A stretch of 64,000 bases of DNA from Mesotaenium endlicherianum (Eukaryota; Streptophyta; Zygnematophyceae; Zygnematales; Mesotaeniaceae): the NCBI GenBank assembly GCA_009602735.1, contig WELA01012439.1, positions 5,471 to 69,470 on the forward strand, read 5' to 3'. How positions within the stretch are numbered: position 1 is the first letter of the stretch; each line of letters opens with the position of its first letter. A program made the translations under genes and the position numbers. The notes under the pieces were generated by a model. That model saw only the letters and a list, made by a program, of their open reading frames with translations, was not told the origin of the DNA and did not search any database. Below, one piece after another: positions 47,499 to 58,938 of the stretch.

Positions 47499-48218
47499 TG
47501 AAATGAATCGACTTACCAAATAAGCGATTAACAATTAATAAAGATCTTTATATCAGCAAGTAATCTTTATGGTATTTTCCGTTAACTGGTTAAACGGCAA
47601 AGGACAACACACTAGCAGTGGATATTACTCGTCAGTCAAATGCGAGTAAACTAGCATCAATAATGCAATCAGTAAACTCATACATAAGCAAGGTTAGAAG
47701 ACAGTGCGTATCAATGGCTTCTCGCCTGGGATTCAGATCTCTCTCAGTAAGCTGTACAAGAGAGTTGGCCTCGTTTCCGAATGCCGAACTCGAGAGCAAT
47801 GCCTAGCATATGTACATGGAATGAGTTTACTGTTCAACGGTCAGTGCGATGGCACCGCCTACCCGGGAGTTAACCACGTTGGTAGGACCTCGGTTAACCA
47901 AATCCACCGCCATCTCCCATCATCCCGAATCGCCATCCATCATAGGGATGTCATCTGGCCATTCATCTAGTATACCACACTTAGATGCATATCGAGGCAG
48001 TTCGCTGCTACCGAGTACGGAAGTCAGTTGGCTGTCAAAGAATGTGTCAGCAAGCTGACTTAAGGTGACCCCAGCCTGCTACTTCGGGCCGAGTCATTAA
48101 ACTGATATCAAATATAAAGTCCAGCAGACTGATCGTTAACTAGAGTTCAGCAAGATGAACTTATTTAACTATATTATTTAAATGAATATTATGTCAACCA
48201 ATATACTGATTCATTACA
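47499..48218 (-). repeat. 5' LTR of element D
   Basis: 720 bp, reverse-oriented, primer site on its inner side. The outer flank TGGTG is not matched by the flank of the candidate partner LTR at 31995. Confidence 0.9.
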
Positions 48219-49128
48219 TGGTGCGTGGCCAGGAGTCGCGAGTCTTGTGCGATGGCGCGGGAGAGGGCGACTGGGAGGCCATGCGGTACGGCATGGAGAC
48301 TCCCACAGACATGTCATGGCATAGTCGGACGTCCGATCTCGTAGAGGTCCAGTTGTCGCTGGGGGCTGTGGCCTGGGTGCGGCTGCAGCGGCTGTCACTG
48401 CGTCGTGGGCAAGCGCTGCAGCAGTGATGGCAGCTGTGGCAATGGCGTGTGCCTCGACGGCGTCTGCAGCCATTTGACGCATCATGACGTTATAGGCTGC
48501 GTTATAGGGCGGATTCAGCTGAGCGACAATCCACGACGTCGAGCGGCACTAATGCCATGCGAGTCCCCACTGACTGCCAGTCAAGTCGGTAGAAGACTCG
48601 CTCCACCCAATTATCCATTGCGGCGCCAATGGGGAAGAGAACGTCCTGGCCAAGGAGCACGTCAAAGGTTTCAGAGCGAGTGACCAACGCGTGCCAATGG
48701 ATGGTCATCTCATCTGGGGTGCCGTGCCAAAAGGTGAGCAAAAGGCCAGCCGCGAGCGCCCGGATCGGTCTCAGAAGTGCCGGCCGCGATGTTGACCCGT
48801 GTCGGCGAATCCTCTAGGTCGACTGATGAGAGGCCCAACTGACGAAGTAGCGAAGGCTGATGAGGACTAGCAGTGCGCCAGTGCCAAATATGATGCGCTG
48901 CGGGGCCTGCGTGCTGACCAGTACGATCCCGTGCAAATTATCAAATAAGGCAACGCTAGGCGTGTTGATTATCCTGCGCTCATGCGCCAGTCGCGTGGGT
49001 GCGGAGAGCACCGCGGTTGCGACGTCGGAGGCCGGCCTGCCGTCGGAGGCGCGCTGGCTGCACCTGCGCGACTGAAGCAGTATCTGGATCGCCTACCGCG
49101 TGGCCTCCATCGACACGCCGAGCTCCAC
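48219..49128 (-). pseudogene. GC-rich retroelement remnant with protease-like tail (fossil)
   Basis: The minus-strand translation has FDVLLGQDVLFPIG followed by DNWVERVFYRLDW. This resembles the C-terminal part of a retropepsin (hydrophobic-LG-x-D) and the segment after it in Ty3-type polyproteins of green algae. An Ala-rich stretch follows. Strand and base composition match element E. Element F cuts it at 49129 and it continues at 55811-56060. Confidence 0.4.
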
Positions 49129-49630
49129 TGTAGTGATTTGAGTTATTATATATTAGTATGCATATATTTTAATGTTTCAAATATATTTGGAGTAGTATTG
49201 TGTGGAGTCAAGTGTGAATAGGTACTCTAGTAACTTGGTTCATGTCCTTTGAACCTTCCAAGGCATTTTCGAAGTTAGAGGAAAGACCTAGAAGAACTCC
49301 ATGTGGCAAAAGTCAGATGTGCCATTTTTAGGTCAAAAGGACATGTGTACATTATTCTAGAAAGAGGTGGCAAGTTTTGGGATGTGTTGGGTGCCAACAC
49401 ATCAACATACACCTTCCTAGAAATTACTTATGTAGCAAGTATATAAACAAGAGCTAGAGCATAGAAAGGCATTCTAGAATCACTCTTGTGCTTGCCAAAA
49501 TCCAAAAATATATTAACTTTCAAGAAGCCATCTCTCTTTCAAGAAGCTACCACTTGTGTTCAAAGATCCTTGTCTTGAATAGATAAAGTATTCTGTTATA
49601 CTAAGTACTTTATCTATCTGTTTCACTACA
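49129..49630 (+). repeat. 5' LTR of element F
   Basis: 502 bp, 8-bp terminal inverted repeats TGTAGTGA/TCACTACA. TATATAAA near 49439 could be its promoter TATA box. Confidence 0.95.
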
Positions 49631-49631
49631 G

Positions 49632-49643
49632 TGGTATCGGAGC
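49632..49643 (+). other. Primer-binding site of element F
   Basis: TGGTATCGGAGC, the same 12 bases as in the A/B family; the match stops after exactly these 12 bases. Confidence 0.85.
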
Positions 49644-49667
49644 TAGGCACTTTGGTAGCACAAGAAG

Positions 49668-50948
49668 ATGGCCGATCCTCAAGACCAACAGCAAGCTTTC
49701 GAAGGAAGCCCTTCCTCTCCAAGACACCCTCCTCCAGCGCCGATGGGAGAGCCCACTCAAGAAAATCTGCAACAACAAGAAGCACCACAAGGAGGAGCAC
49801 ACCCTCCTCCAGCGTCGATGGGAGAGCCTACTCAAGGAAATCTGCAACAACAAGAAGCACCACAAGGAGGAGCACCGTCAAATCCCGTGGCAGCCGCTAT
49901 AGCAAAGTTGACCCCACCACAAGGAGTTCCCGCAAATGAGTGGGCAGCCTTCCTAATGACCGTCCACAACCAAGTGGGCTTGGCCACCTATGAAGCAACC
50001 GTGCAAGCGTCAAGAGAAGCTATGGCTGCCATGGTTGCCCCTATTGCGAGCAATGCTCAAAATCCAGCCCCGGCTCAAGCGCCTCCACAAGAGCCAACGA
50101 GAGCAAGGAAACTCATCAAGCCCGGCAAACCCGACACTTTCAACCCCGGGAAAGGTGCCAACCTGAATTTATGGCTCTACCAAGTGGAGACGTACCTCGC
50201 GTTCCTTGAAGTACCCGAGGAGGACTACGTTCCCTTTGCCGTTACCTTACTTAGAGGAGCAGCAACATCATGGTGGCGTAACTATCAAGCGGCTATATAT
50301 CAAGCTATGGCGCACCCCATGCTCGGCCAAGAGCCCCCACCATCATATGCAAGATGGGCAGATTTTCGTGAGGCCCTCAAGAAGCAATTCATGCCCATCA
50401 ATGCGGAGAAGATTGCCCGAGGAAAGCTCCACCATCTCAAGCAAACGACGTCCGTTCAAGAGTATACATCCAGATTTCACGCCCTCACTCTTGAGATCCC
50501 CAACATGTCTCTCGAGGAGAAGATTGACCGTTACATCTTTGGCCTCAAACCCAAGGTGGCAAAGGAAGTGGAGTTACGCGACTTGACGGACTTCTCAAAG
50601 ATCATTGAAGTGGCCCAAAAGGTGGATACCTTGGATTTCAAGCACTCCGTGCCTTCATCTTCACGGGTACCGACGACGCGGGTGTACGCAGCCCCTTCCA
50701 CATCCGAATCTGGACCCACACCCATGGAAATCGGAGTTATTAAAAGGGACCCCGCGGCTGCCCGGAAGAGTGGAAGACCCTCCAATGACACTTATGATGC
50801 AAGAAACCAGCAAGGAGTGAAAGCAAGACTCTCCCCGGCTGAAAAAGAAGCTCTCATGACGGCTGGACTATGCTTCTATTGCAAGGAAAAGGGCCATCGT
50901 GCACTTTCATGCCCCAAAAAGTTGTCAAAAAACGGACAGCGCCGGTAG
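49668..50948 (+). CDS. gag: Gag of element F
   Basis: 426 aa. The Pro/Gln-rich N-terminus contains a 25-aa tandem repeat ([18 protein letters not shown]). A retrotransposon-gag domain follows ([68 protein letters not shown]). The C-terminus has one CCHC knuckle, [14 protein letters not shown]. The ATG lies about 24 bases after the primer site. An AAAAAAC heptamer precedes the stop by about five codons and Pol lies in the -1 frame. It forms the particle and binds element RNA. Confidence 0.93.
   Translation: MADPQDQQQAFEGSPSSPRHPPPAPMGEPTQENLQQQEAPQGGAHPPPASMGEPTQGNLQQQEAPQGGAPSNPVAAAIAKLTPPQGVPANEWAAFLMTVHNQVGLATYEATVQASREAMAAMVAPIASNAQNPAPAQAPPQEPTRARKLIKPGKPDTFNPGKGANLNLWLYQVETYLAFLEVPEEDYVPFAVTLLRGAATSWWRNYQAAIYQAMAHPMLGQEPPPSYARWADFREALKKQFMPINAEKIARGKLHHLKQTTSVQEYTSRFHALTLEIPNMSLEEKIDRYIFGLKPKVAKEVELRDLTDFSKIIEVAQKVDTLDFKHSVPSSSRVPTTRVYAAPSTSESGPTPMEIGVIKRDPAAARKSGRPSNDTYDARNQQGVKARLSPAEKEALMTAGLCFYCKEKGHRALSCPKKLSKNGQRR
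49726..49875 (+). repeat. 75-bp tandem duplication inside gag of F
   Basis: Units 49726-49800 and 49801-49875 differ at only a few bases, keep the frame and add 25 residues of Pro/Gln-rich sequence. Confidence 0.9.
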
Positions 50949-53900
50949 GCCAGGAGCCTACCACCCCAAGACCCACTTCACGAGAAGGCAACACGCCAAG
51001 TGAGGTGGAGACCCCCGTTGAAGACGACGTTCCAGCCCCAATGAGTTTGAGAGGTTACCTTGGAGGAGAGAAGGTCCACATCTTGGTGGATAGCGGAGCT
51101 CAAGGCAACTTCATTGCTGCAGATTTTGCCACCAAGCACGGTATTACTATGCGAACTCTTGACCACGACGAGGAGATTATGATGCCCGATGGATTCTCCT
51201 ATACTACCCCTTCCAAGAAGACGTACCCCTTGGCACTCTCTATCAAGTCCTTCAAGGATAGAGTAGTGTTCTCCCCCATGCAATTGGGCAAGTACGACGT
51301 CATCCTAGGGACGCCTTGGTTGACCAAGCACAACCCCCAAGTTGATTGGAGGACCGGTACTATCAAGATCAAGAATGACATCACTTCAAGAATCTGTATT
51401 TTGCGCGCAATCCAGAATATCCAGACCCAAGACATCCAGAAGCCGGCACACGAGATACTATTGTCCGCCCTCCAACTCAAGAGACTTGTGAGGAAGGGAC
51501 ACGAGCTTCTTTTGGCCTTGATCACGCCAAAAGACATCAAGAAAGACATCGAGAGTCAAGAAGGCAGCCCCGTTCCCAAGGAGATACAAGAAGTCTTTGA
51601 GGACTACAAAGAAGTGTTCTCCCCGGAATTGCCCAAGGGCCTACCCCCCAAAAGATTCGTAGACCACAAGATAGAGTTGGAGCCCGGAAGCAAGCCCATC
51701 TCTCGGCCTACGTTCAAAATGTCATACACGGAGCTAGACGAAGTCAAGAAGCAAATCAAGGAGCTACTGGAGCATGGCTTCATTCGACCTAGCAAGTCGC
51801 CATTTGGAGCCCCGGTGCTATTTGTCAAGAAGAAAGATGGTACCTTGAGGATGTGTGTGGACTATCGCGCCCTCAACAAGATCACCATCAAGAATCGATA
51901 CCCGCTGCCGCGCATGGATGAGCTCATGGACCGGCTGGTTGGAGCCAAGTACTTCACGAAGATTGACTTACGGAGCGGCTACCACCAGATTCGCATCGCA
52001 GAACCGGACATAGAGAAGACGGCATTCAGGACAAGATATGGACATTTTGAGTTCATGGTCCTGCCATTTGGACTCACCAACGCGCCAGCAACTTTCATGA
52101 CTATGATGAACACCATATTTCAGCCCATGTTGGACAGATTTGTGGTGGTATTCATCGATGACATCCTTATCTACAGCAAGACCCTTGAAGAGCATGCGAG
52201 ACACTTGAAAGAAGTCCTTGAAGTATTGAAGCAAAACAAGCTGTTTGCGAAGGAGTCAAAATGCGAGTTTGCCAAACAAGAAGTGGAGTTCCTAGGTCTC
52301 CACGTGACTGCTGATGGCATCAAGATAGACCCCAAGAAGACCACGGTGGTGGAGGAATGGCCAACCCCCACGACCAAGAAAGAACTCCAGTCATTCTTGG
52401 GATTTGCCAATTGGTACAGAAAATTCATCCAAGGCTTCTCGCACATAGCAGCCCCCCTGACAGATCTACTCAAGAAGGACAGGCTATATACATGGACCGA
52501 GAAAGAGGAAGAGGCATTTCAAGAGTTAAAGCGAAGATTGACCACATCCCCGGTGCTCACACTCCCAAGTCCAAACCCAGATTGGCCCTTCCACGTCATC
52601 ACCGATGCATCTTCCTATGCAATAGGAGCAATCCTGCTTCAAGACCAAGGCAAGGGACTGCAGCCCATCGCCTACGAGTCAAGGAAGCTAAATCCAGCCG
52701 AGCAAAATTATACAACCACGGAGCGAGAGGCATTGGCGATTGTACATGCCTTGAAGGTTTGGCGCTGCTACGTTGAAGGACGCAAAGTACTGGTCACCAC
52801 GGACCACGAGGCGTTAAAGCACCTCCAGACGCAGCCGTATCTCTCAAGGAGACAAGCAAGATGGAGCGGATACTTGCAACAATACAACATCACGATTCAG
52901 TACCAGCCCGGCAAGACAAACCCGGCTGACCCCCTCTCAAGACTGCAATTAAATGCAGTGATGGTATCCCTGAAGACAGATCTGGAAGCTCGATTTTCAG
53001 CCGCCTATGAAAGAGACCCTTACTACAAGAACGGAGAAGCAGCCTTGGACCCATGCAAGAAGCAAGAAGGCAATTATTGGGTGAGGCAAGATACGGGCCA
53101 GAGATGTGTTCCTAATGACTTAGACCTCCGGCTCTTGCTTCTACGAGAAGCACACGACAACCCTCTTGGAGGACACTTTGGAATCCTAAGGACCACGGGC
53201 GTTCTAGCTAGGACTTATTGTTGGCCAGGCATGTCTAAGCAAGTCAAGGAGTACTGCAGGAGCTGTGACACATGCCAAAGAATCAAGCCATCATCGCAAA
53301 AGGCGGGAGGACTCCTCCAACCACTACCAATCCCCGAAAGACAATGGACGGACATCTCAATGGACCTTATCGTGGACTTGCCCGTGACACCTCGAGGCCA
53401 TAATGCAATACTCACGGTGGTGGACAGACTTACCAAGATGGCTCATTTTATTCCCACGACGACTAAGGCTACAGCACCACAACTTGCAAGACTCATCTTT
53501 GACAACATCTTCCGACTCCATGGACTACCATCAAGAATTGTGTCAGATAGAGATCCAAGATTCACAAGCCATTTCTGGAAAAATCTCTTCAAGAACTTGG
53601 GTACATCGCTGGATATGTCTACTGCCTACCACCCACAATCAGATGGGCAAACCGAGCGTATGAATCGTACCCTAAAGACCTCTCTAAAGGCCTACGTGTC
53701 TACCCTCGAGCAAGACTGGGACATGTACTTGACCCCCCTCGAGTTTGCCTACAACAACACTACGCAGGCCTCTACCCAAGAGTCCCCATTCTTCCTCAAC
53801 TATGGCTTCCATCCGACCACGCCACTGAGCTTCACGGCTGGCCATGATGAAGTACCTGCAGCCACAGATTTTATGGAGACATTAGAAGCAGCCCTTACAG

Positions 53901-54536
53901 CAGCGAAGAAAGCTCTACAACACGCGCAAGATGCTCAAGCAAGAGTGGCGAACAGCTCCAGAAGAGAAATTACGTACAGAGTGGGTGACAACGTGTTATT
54001 ATCATCCAAGAACATTTCCCTTGAACAAGAGGCCTGCCGGCAGCAAGTTCTCTCCCAAGTATTTGGGACCCTTCAAGATTATCCAGCAAGTCAACCCCGT
54101 TGCTTTCAAGTTAGAACTTCCCCAGACTATGCACATCGACCCCGTATTCCACGCTTCCCTCTTCAAGCCATATGTACAACCCGACAACAAGTTCCCAGGA
54201 CGTGTGACAACCCCACCAATCCCAACAATAGCGGATGATCATTTGGAGTATGAAGTGCAAGACATAGTGGCTATGAGAAATTTCAGGAGACAGCAGCAAT
54301 ACTTGATCAAGTGGAAAGGATATCCAGATTCGGAGAATAGTTGGGTGGCGGCGCACTACCTTGACAAAGTTCAGAGAAAGTTGAAGCGCTTCCATGCCGC
54401 CAACCCCCATCTTGGACCAGCCCCAAGTCTCTCTACTAGAAGCCCGGAGACTTCAGGGAGGCAGCCTGCCACCATCAAGAAGCAGCAGAAGACCCCTTGG
54501 AGGCAGCCTGCAAGAACCACAAAGAGGAAAAAATGA
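50870..54536 (+). pseudogene. pol: pol region of element F: PR-RT-RH-IN-chromodomain
   Basis: Retropepsin ([12 protein letters not shown]); RT ([28 protein letters not shown] and the FIDD active-site box in [12 protein letters not shown]); RNase H ([26 protein letters not shown]); integrase with HHCC ([22 protein letters not shown]) and core ([33 protein letters not shown]); chromodomain (EYEVQDIVAMRNF, LIKWKGYPDSENSW) and a basic tail. Read from gag in the -1 frame. It is close to complete, with about one break. Confidence 0.93.
50927..50933 (+). other. Candidate -1 frameshift site of element F
   Basis: AAAAAAC, read by gag as A AAA AAC, a classic slippery heptamer. Pol is open in the -1 frame across it. 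A downstream RNA structure was not assessed. Confidence 0.7.
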
Positions 54537-55302
54537 CATTAGACACTTTTCTCTTCTTGCAGTTTCTGGACAGAAAACTAAAACTGCTACTGGCGATAGG
54601 TCTCTTCATAATAAATTCTGAAAATTTACCTCGCTGTAGGCCATGAGTAGCCGGTCATTTAGAGTCCAAGTTTGCTTAATTTGGAGCACTGGTGAGAGAG
54701 ATATGATGCTCTAAGTAGAAGGGGGTCAGGCTGCTGGCATTGTTAGGACAGAATATGCCTTCTGACATTGTGCCTTCCCCTGAACTTGGAATGCTCTGAA
54801 ACTCAAGACTCTGGTAGAACATTTTACAGCGCCCAGTTTGAGACTTAGTTTGCAGAATTTGGAGAAGTATAGAAGGACTTATGATTTTCAGAAGTTTCTG
54901 CACAGATTTGGAGTGCCTACTCTCTCAGCTCTCAACGACACTCCAAAAATGAGAATGCTCTCAAATTTGGTGACTTGGTAGAGTTCTCCGACGCGGTCCG
55001 TCTGGCACTCAAATTTTTAGATTTGAAGCAGTTCTGTGGCCGCTATGAATTTTTGAGTTTGTGGCAGATTCTGGGCCAACTTGTACAATTTTCTTTATCA
55101 TTAAGGAGTAGGCTAGCCAATAAGGTCACACCACCTACGACCTTGCCTAGTCTACCTTACATGTGTAGCACCTGACTTGGCGCCTTTGACTAGTCCTCTT
55201 CACATGTGTGGCATCTGACTTGAAACTGTTGACTAGTTTGCTCCACATGTGTAAGACCTGACTTGACGCGCCGAGACGTCGCTTTTTCTATCGGGGGGGT
55301 GA
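54537..55302 (+). other. 3' non-coding region of element F
   Basis: About 765 bp between pol and the 3' LTR without a credible ORF. It carries a three-unit tandem repeat (55159-55272) and ends in a short G-rich purine tract (GGGGGGGTGA) abutting the 3' LTR. Confidence 0.7.
55159..55272 (+). repeat. Tandem repeat with 43-bp period in element F
   Basis: Three units starting ACATGTGTAG, ACATGTGTGG and ACATGTGTAA at 55159, 55202 and 55245, each with CTGACTTG and (in the first two) TTGACTAGT. The last unit is shortened. Confidence 0.85.
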
Positions 55303-55805
55303 TGTAGTGATTTGAGTTATTATATATTAGTTTGCATATATTTTAATGTTTTCAAATATATTTGGAGTAGTATTGTGTGGAGTCAAGTGTGAATAGGTAC
55401 TCTAGTAACTTGGTTCATGTCCTTTGAACCTTCCAAGGCATTTTCGAAGTTAGAGGAAAGACCTAGAAGAACTCCATGTGGCAAAAGTCAGATGTGCCAT
55501 TTTTAGGTCAAAAGGACATGTGTACATTATTCTAGAAAGAGGTGGCAAGTTTTGGGATGTGTTGGGTGCCAACACATCAACATACACCTTCCTAGAAATT
55601 ACTTATGTAGCAAGTATATAAACAAGAGCTAGAACATAGAAAGACATTCCAGAATCACTCTTGTACTTGCCAAAATCCAAAAATATATTAACTTTCAAGA
55701 AGCCATCTCTCTTTCAAGAAGCTACCACTTGTGTTCAAAGATCCTTGTCTTGAATAGATAAAGTATTCTGTTATACTAAGTACTTTATCTATCTGTTTCA
55801 CTACA
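55303..55805 (+). repeat. 3' LTR of element F
   Basis: 503 bp, about 99% identical to the 5' LTR, followed by the second TCCAC. Confidence 0.95.
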
Positions 55806-55810
55806 TCCAC

Positions 55811-56065
55811 GATGGAGACGGCTGGCATCCAATGTAGCGCCAGCGAGATGACTTCGGCGCTAGCTGCACCGTAGTCATCGGCGAGGTGAGTGCACGAGGT
55901 GCAAGCGCCGCTAGCTCTGCTGGCGTCTCCAGTACGCGGAAGGAGCGGGGCAGGCGCGACGCCTCCTCCAGGCGGCGTCCCTGGTCTGGTCCGCACGGCA
56001 GCTCTCATTTCAGGACGCAAGCGCACTTTTGTGGCGGCAGCCGGGCGACTGGCAATGGCGGAGAA
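55811..56065 (-). pseudogene. Continuation of the GC-rich remnant split by element F (fossil)
   Basis: GC-rich, Ala/Arg/Pro-rich in translation, same character as 48219-49128. No domain recognised. Its status as the continuation rests on the TCCAC duplication. Confidence 0.4.
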
Positions 56066-56299
56066 GCTCTTGCCAAATTCTAGAAATATATGATTTCTCA
56101 AGAAGTCATCGCTTTTTCAAGAAGCTACCACTTGTATTCGGAGATCCTTGTCTTCAATAATAAACTATTCTATTTTACTAAGTACTTTATCTATAAGTTT
56201 CACAACAGTCGTGATGGAGCCAAACACTTTGGTAGCAAAAGAAGATGGCCAATCGTCAAGATCAACAGCAAGCTTTTGAAGGTGGCGCTTCATCTTCAG

Positions 56300-57884
56300 C
56301 ACTCTGGGATCAGTCTAGTGGGGAAACGGCCAAACTTCAAGAGCGAAGAAGAGCGGAGAGGTACCACTTCTTTGCTTTCGGCCTCCAATGGACTCCCCCG
56401 CCATCGAAAGTGAAGTTACATGCATCAACTGACCAATCAGAGCACATTCTTAAATGCAATCAAAAAAATGCCTCAGCCAATTAGCACACGCCATTTTGAG
56501 CACTAGATTCCAAAGTCAGCTGTCGTCGACCGTTTTCAATAGCGAAATGCTATTGACTTTTGGAATGAAAGTCGTTCTCGCTGTGGGCATTCTGACAAAG
56601 TACATCCAAGTTTGACTTTGTTTTGATTGGCGGCTCTAGCCGCATCAAGATGCTCCAACCGACCCACAAAGTCGACACGTGGATGGATATTGTTCGCACG
56701 TAGCCAACTAGAGGGGCATCAAAATCCACCAAACAATCACATTCTTGAGTATGGACCCTTAATGGGATGTGCCTACAAAAGGCCATCCCAAAAACCCACC
56801 CCAAAGGAGTTTAAACCCATCAGGTTCAAACCCGAAGGGTCGCGTGAGGTTTTAACTCCGAGGGACCTAACTATGAGGGGTGAAAGATAAAAACAGTCCG
56901 TCACCCGTTTGGATGTGATTTGGAACGTGACAAAAGTGAAACATATGGGTTAAACAAGTCTCTTTGGATGGTCTAGGAAAGGGCCACCCCTGTCATCAAA
57001 GCGTTTGAACTGAAGGAACTCGCTCAAAGGGGAGCGAGTTCTTTTGGCCCCTCTTTCTTGGTGACAAATGTGACCGGGCAAGGGGGAGTAATCAAATAGT
57101 AGGGACGGGCCTGTCAGGGTCATCCGTGCCGCGCGGCAACACGCGCTTGGTGTTTGTTGACATAAATGATCGGGCAGGGCCACCCCTGCGGCCCGATTAC
57201 TTCAGCCCGTTGGCAGGTAACTTGTAATGGGCAACGGCGACAGGCCATGTTAGGGCCACCCCTGCCGCCCGGCGACTGTGGCCAAAGAACTTCAAAGTTC
57301 CTTGGGCCCCCTTGCTTGCGCACAAAACGTGACTGTTAACTGAGTTACTGGGTAACGGGGAGCGGGCCTGTCAGGCCAACCCCGCCACCCGGTCGGCGGT
57401 AACTTCTGCAAATGAACTAAAGTTGACTTGGTTTTTGCTAATTTGTTTTTGGACTTTTGTGATCAACTAGTCCATGATAACGTTATGGACAGACTTAATC
57501 GTAACGACGACTTATCAAAAGATAGTTCCCGTGACCATTTCAATTCTTGGTTACAATTGTCATAATTAGGCCAAAATCGCACGGTGCACATTGCATATGA
57601 GGCGATGAAATTTCTCCGCCTCGGAGGTGTAGAAATGTTATCTGATCGGTTCTATGCCATTTGGCGGAGAATTACCATCTTCGCCTGTCGTGGAGAAGTC
57701 CATTTGCTCCAATTTGCCTGGCTAGCGTAGAAATATCCGCTTTTGTTCTGGGCGGAGATGGGCTTAGATCCAGTTTTCAGGGCGTTTTTCGAAATTAGTC
57801 GCGGTTTTTGTCTGGATCGATCTCAACGTAAGGAGGCCCCCCTCTAGCGCCAACTGTAGAGCACATTATAGAAAATACGTCACC
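56300..57884. other. Unidentified 1.6-kb insert within the F-family remnant
   Basis: No credible ORF. It includes a GC-rich part with recurring AGGGCCACCCCTGCCGCCCGG-like words (near 56982, 57116, 57178, 57252 and 57376). No terminal repeats or target duplication were recognised, so its class is unknown. Confidence 0.45.
56975..57410 (+). repeat. Degenerate GC-rich repeats
   Basis: Five loosely spaced variants of GGGCCTGTCAGGCCACCCCTGCCGCCCGG separated by 60-135 bp. The spacing is irregular, so this is a degenerate array, not a clean satellite. Confidence 0.5.
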
Positions 57885-58465
57885 ACGCGGAGCACCACAA
57901 GGAGGAGCTTCATCAAATCTTCGTGGCAACCACTATGGCAAAGTTGACCCCACCGCAAGGGATTTCTGCCGAGCCCCTTGAGGTCGAAGCTTATCCTTCG
58001 CGCTCTTTCTTCTCGTCTCCTTTCGCTCTTGCGCTCCCTTTCGCTTCTTGGACAAATGTGCCAAGCAAGAATGAGGCACGTTTGCGGAAGGCTCGTGTCT
58101 TATCCAGGCTCCACGCATGTTATCCTCTCTCGAAAATTTCAACGCTCAGTCGCAGCGATTAGCATGCATGTTGTCCTTGCAATCGTCCTCGCTACAGCTT
58201 AAGATATTCAACGTCACTTAGCATGCATGCCTCGTGACAGTTGCGCGTGCCTGCTATGCCTTTTGGTCAGCGTGCACGCCTATGTTGCCTTAAAGCCTAT
58301 GTCGCTCGAGGTGGCTGCTTAAGTCGGGGCAGTCTCACCACGGGTCCATGAATGAGGAGGCCAGTTCACACAGCCCCACCCGACGTGGCATTTGCCAGGG
58401 TAGCTGCTCAGTCAGCAATACCTTACTCCATATCTGTTGGCGCGACCATTTGAAGTTCCCAGCAT

Positions 58466-58619
58466 GGTCAACTTTCCAGTGGACTTGGTTCTCAAATTCC
58501 ACCCATCCCTGAGTGTCGACTTTGACTCATCACAGTCACGCTTCCGTCTGACTCGGACTTTGACTTTCAATGCTGATTACTCAAAGGTCAGACATTTGGT
58601 TGGGGAGTCAGTGTTGACT
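58466..58619 (+). promoter_or_regulatory. Cluster of W-box-like TTGAC motifs upstream of KARI
   Basis: TTGACT at 58522-58527, 58560-58565 and 58614-58619, plus GGTCAA (TTGACC on the minus strand) at 58466-58471. Four TTGACY words in about 150 bp, about 650-800 bp before the KARI start, match the core bound by plant WRKY factors. Function is inferred only. Confidence 0.3.
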
Positions 58620-58905
58620 TTTCGTACCTGGGCGGCCGTGACTTGGGTCACGTGTGCGGCGCCGTCAAACTGACAACAATCGCGACAAAAATCTTGTCAT
58701 GTGTAAATATTCATTTTTTGCATATATTTGCATACATCGCCAACCGGTTGTGCTCGTACTTCTAACGAACACTCCCATGACGCGAGCTGACGACAGCCAT
58801 GCCCGCCAGCTAGTGCATTTCAAATTAAGGAGTCAGGACTACATCAGGGTGGGAGATAAACCTGCATAAACCCTCTAGAGTCTAGAATGCTGACGCCTTC
58901 AAATC

Positions 58906-58938
58906 TGACGTCATCCTGTTTACGAGAAACGACGTCAT
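58906..58938 (+). promoter_or_regulatory. Paired bZIP-type ACGTCA sites upstream of KARI
   Basis: A palindromic TGACGTCA (58906-58913) and a second GACGTCAT (58931-58938), 25 bp apart centre to centre. ACGT-core sites of this kind bind bZIP factors. They lie about 320-350 bp before the KARI start codon. Inferred. Confidence 0.35.

Larger units (their letters stand above)
42758..48218 (-). mobile_element. Element D: 5' part of an A/B-family chromovirus (fossil)
   Basis: Minus strand: 5' LTR 47499-48218, primer site, gag (45949-47464, with a 52-base gap), pol from 45900 down to about 42760. No ORF3 or 3' LTR of its own is adjacent. The gag and first pol half are almost identical to B, whereas the RNase H-integrase part is more diverged and shares derived structure with element A. 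It is broken, with several breaks. It could be the 5' part of C'. Confidence 0.82.
49129..55805 (+). mobile_element. Element F: young Ty3/gypsy chromovirus
   Basis: 6.7 kb. LTRs 49129-49630 and 55303-55805 (TGTAGTGA...TCACTACA) differ at about six positions, near 1%. A perfect TCCAC target duplication (49124-49128 and 55806-55810) shows it entered the GC-rich remnant. Parts: primer site, gag, pol with chromodomain, long 3' non-coding region, purine tract, 3' LTR. No third ORF. It is unrelated in LTR to A-D but uses the same primer tRNA. It is nearly whole, with about one break. Confidence 0.95.
56066..57975 (+). mobile_element. Broken F-family copy with a 1.6-kb insert (fossil)
   Basis: 56066-56300 matches the last part of the F LTR, the primer region and the gag start (ATGGCCAATCGTCAAGATCA). 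57885-57975 matches F gag further on (GAGCACCACAAGGAGGAGC, GCAAAGTTGACCCCACC). The sequence between is unrelated to F. It is much older than F and broken. Confidence 0.7.

Noticed and set aside
14246-48058. An 88-codon ORF antisense to the LTR (starting MRINGFSPWIQ), repeated in many LTR copies, with a 69-codon partner in another frame
   Set aside because: It lies wholly inside the LTR, antisense to the element. Its recurrence follows from LTR similarity. No family recognised and no sign of protein-level constraint.
31990-48223. A target duplication joining C' and D as one element
   Set aside because: The flanks CTGCT and TGGTG do not match, and an assembly join lies between.
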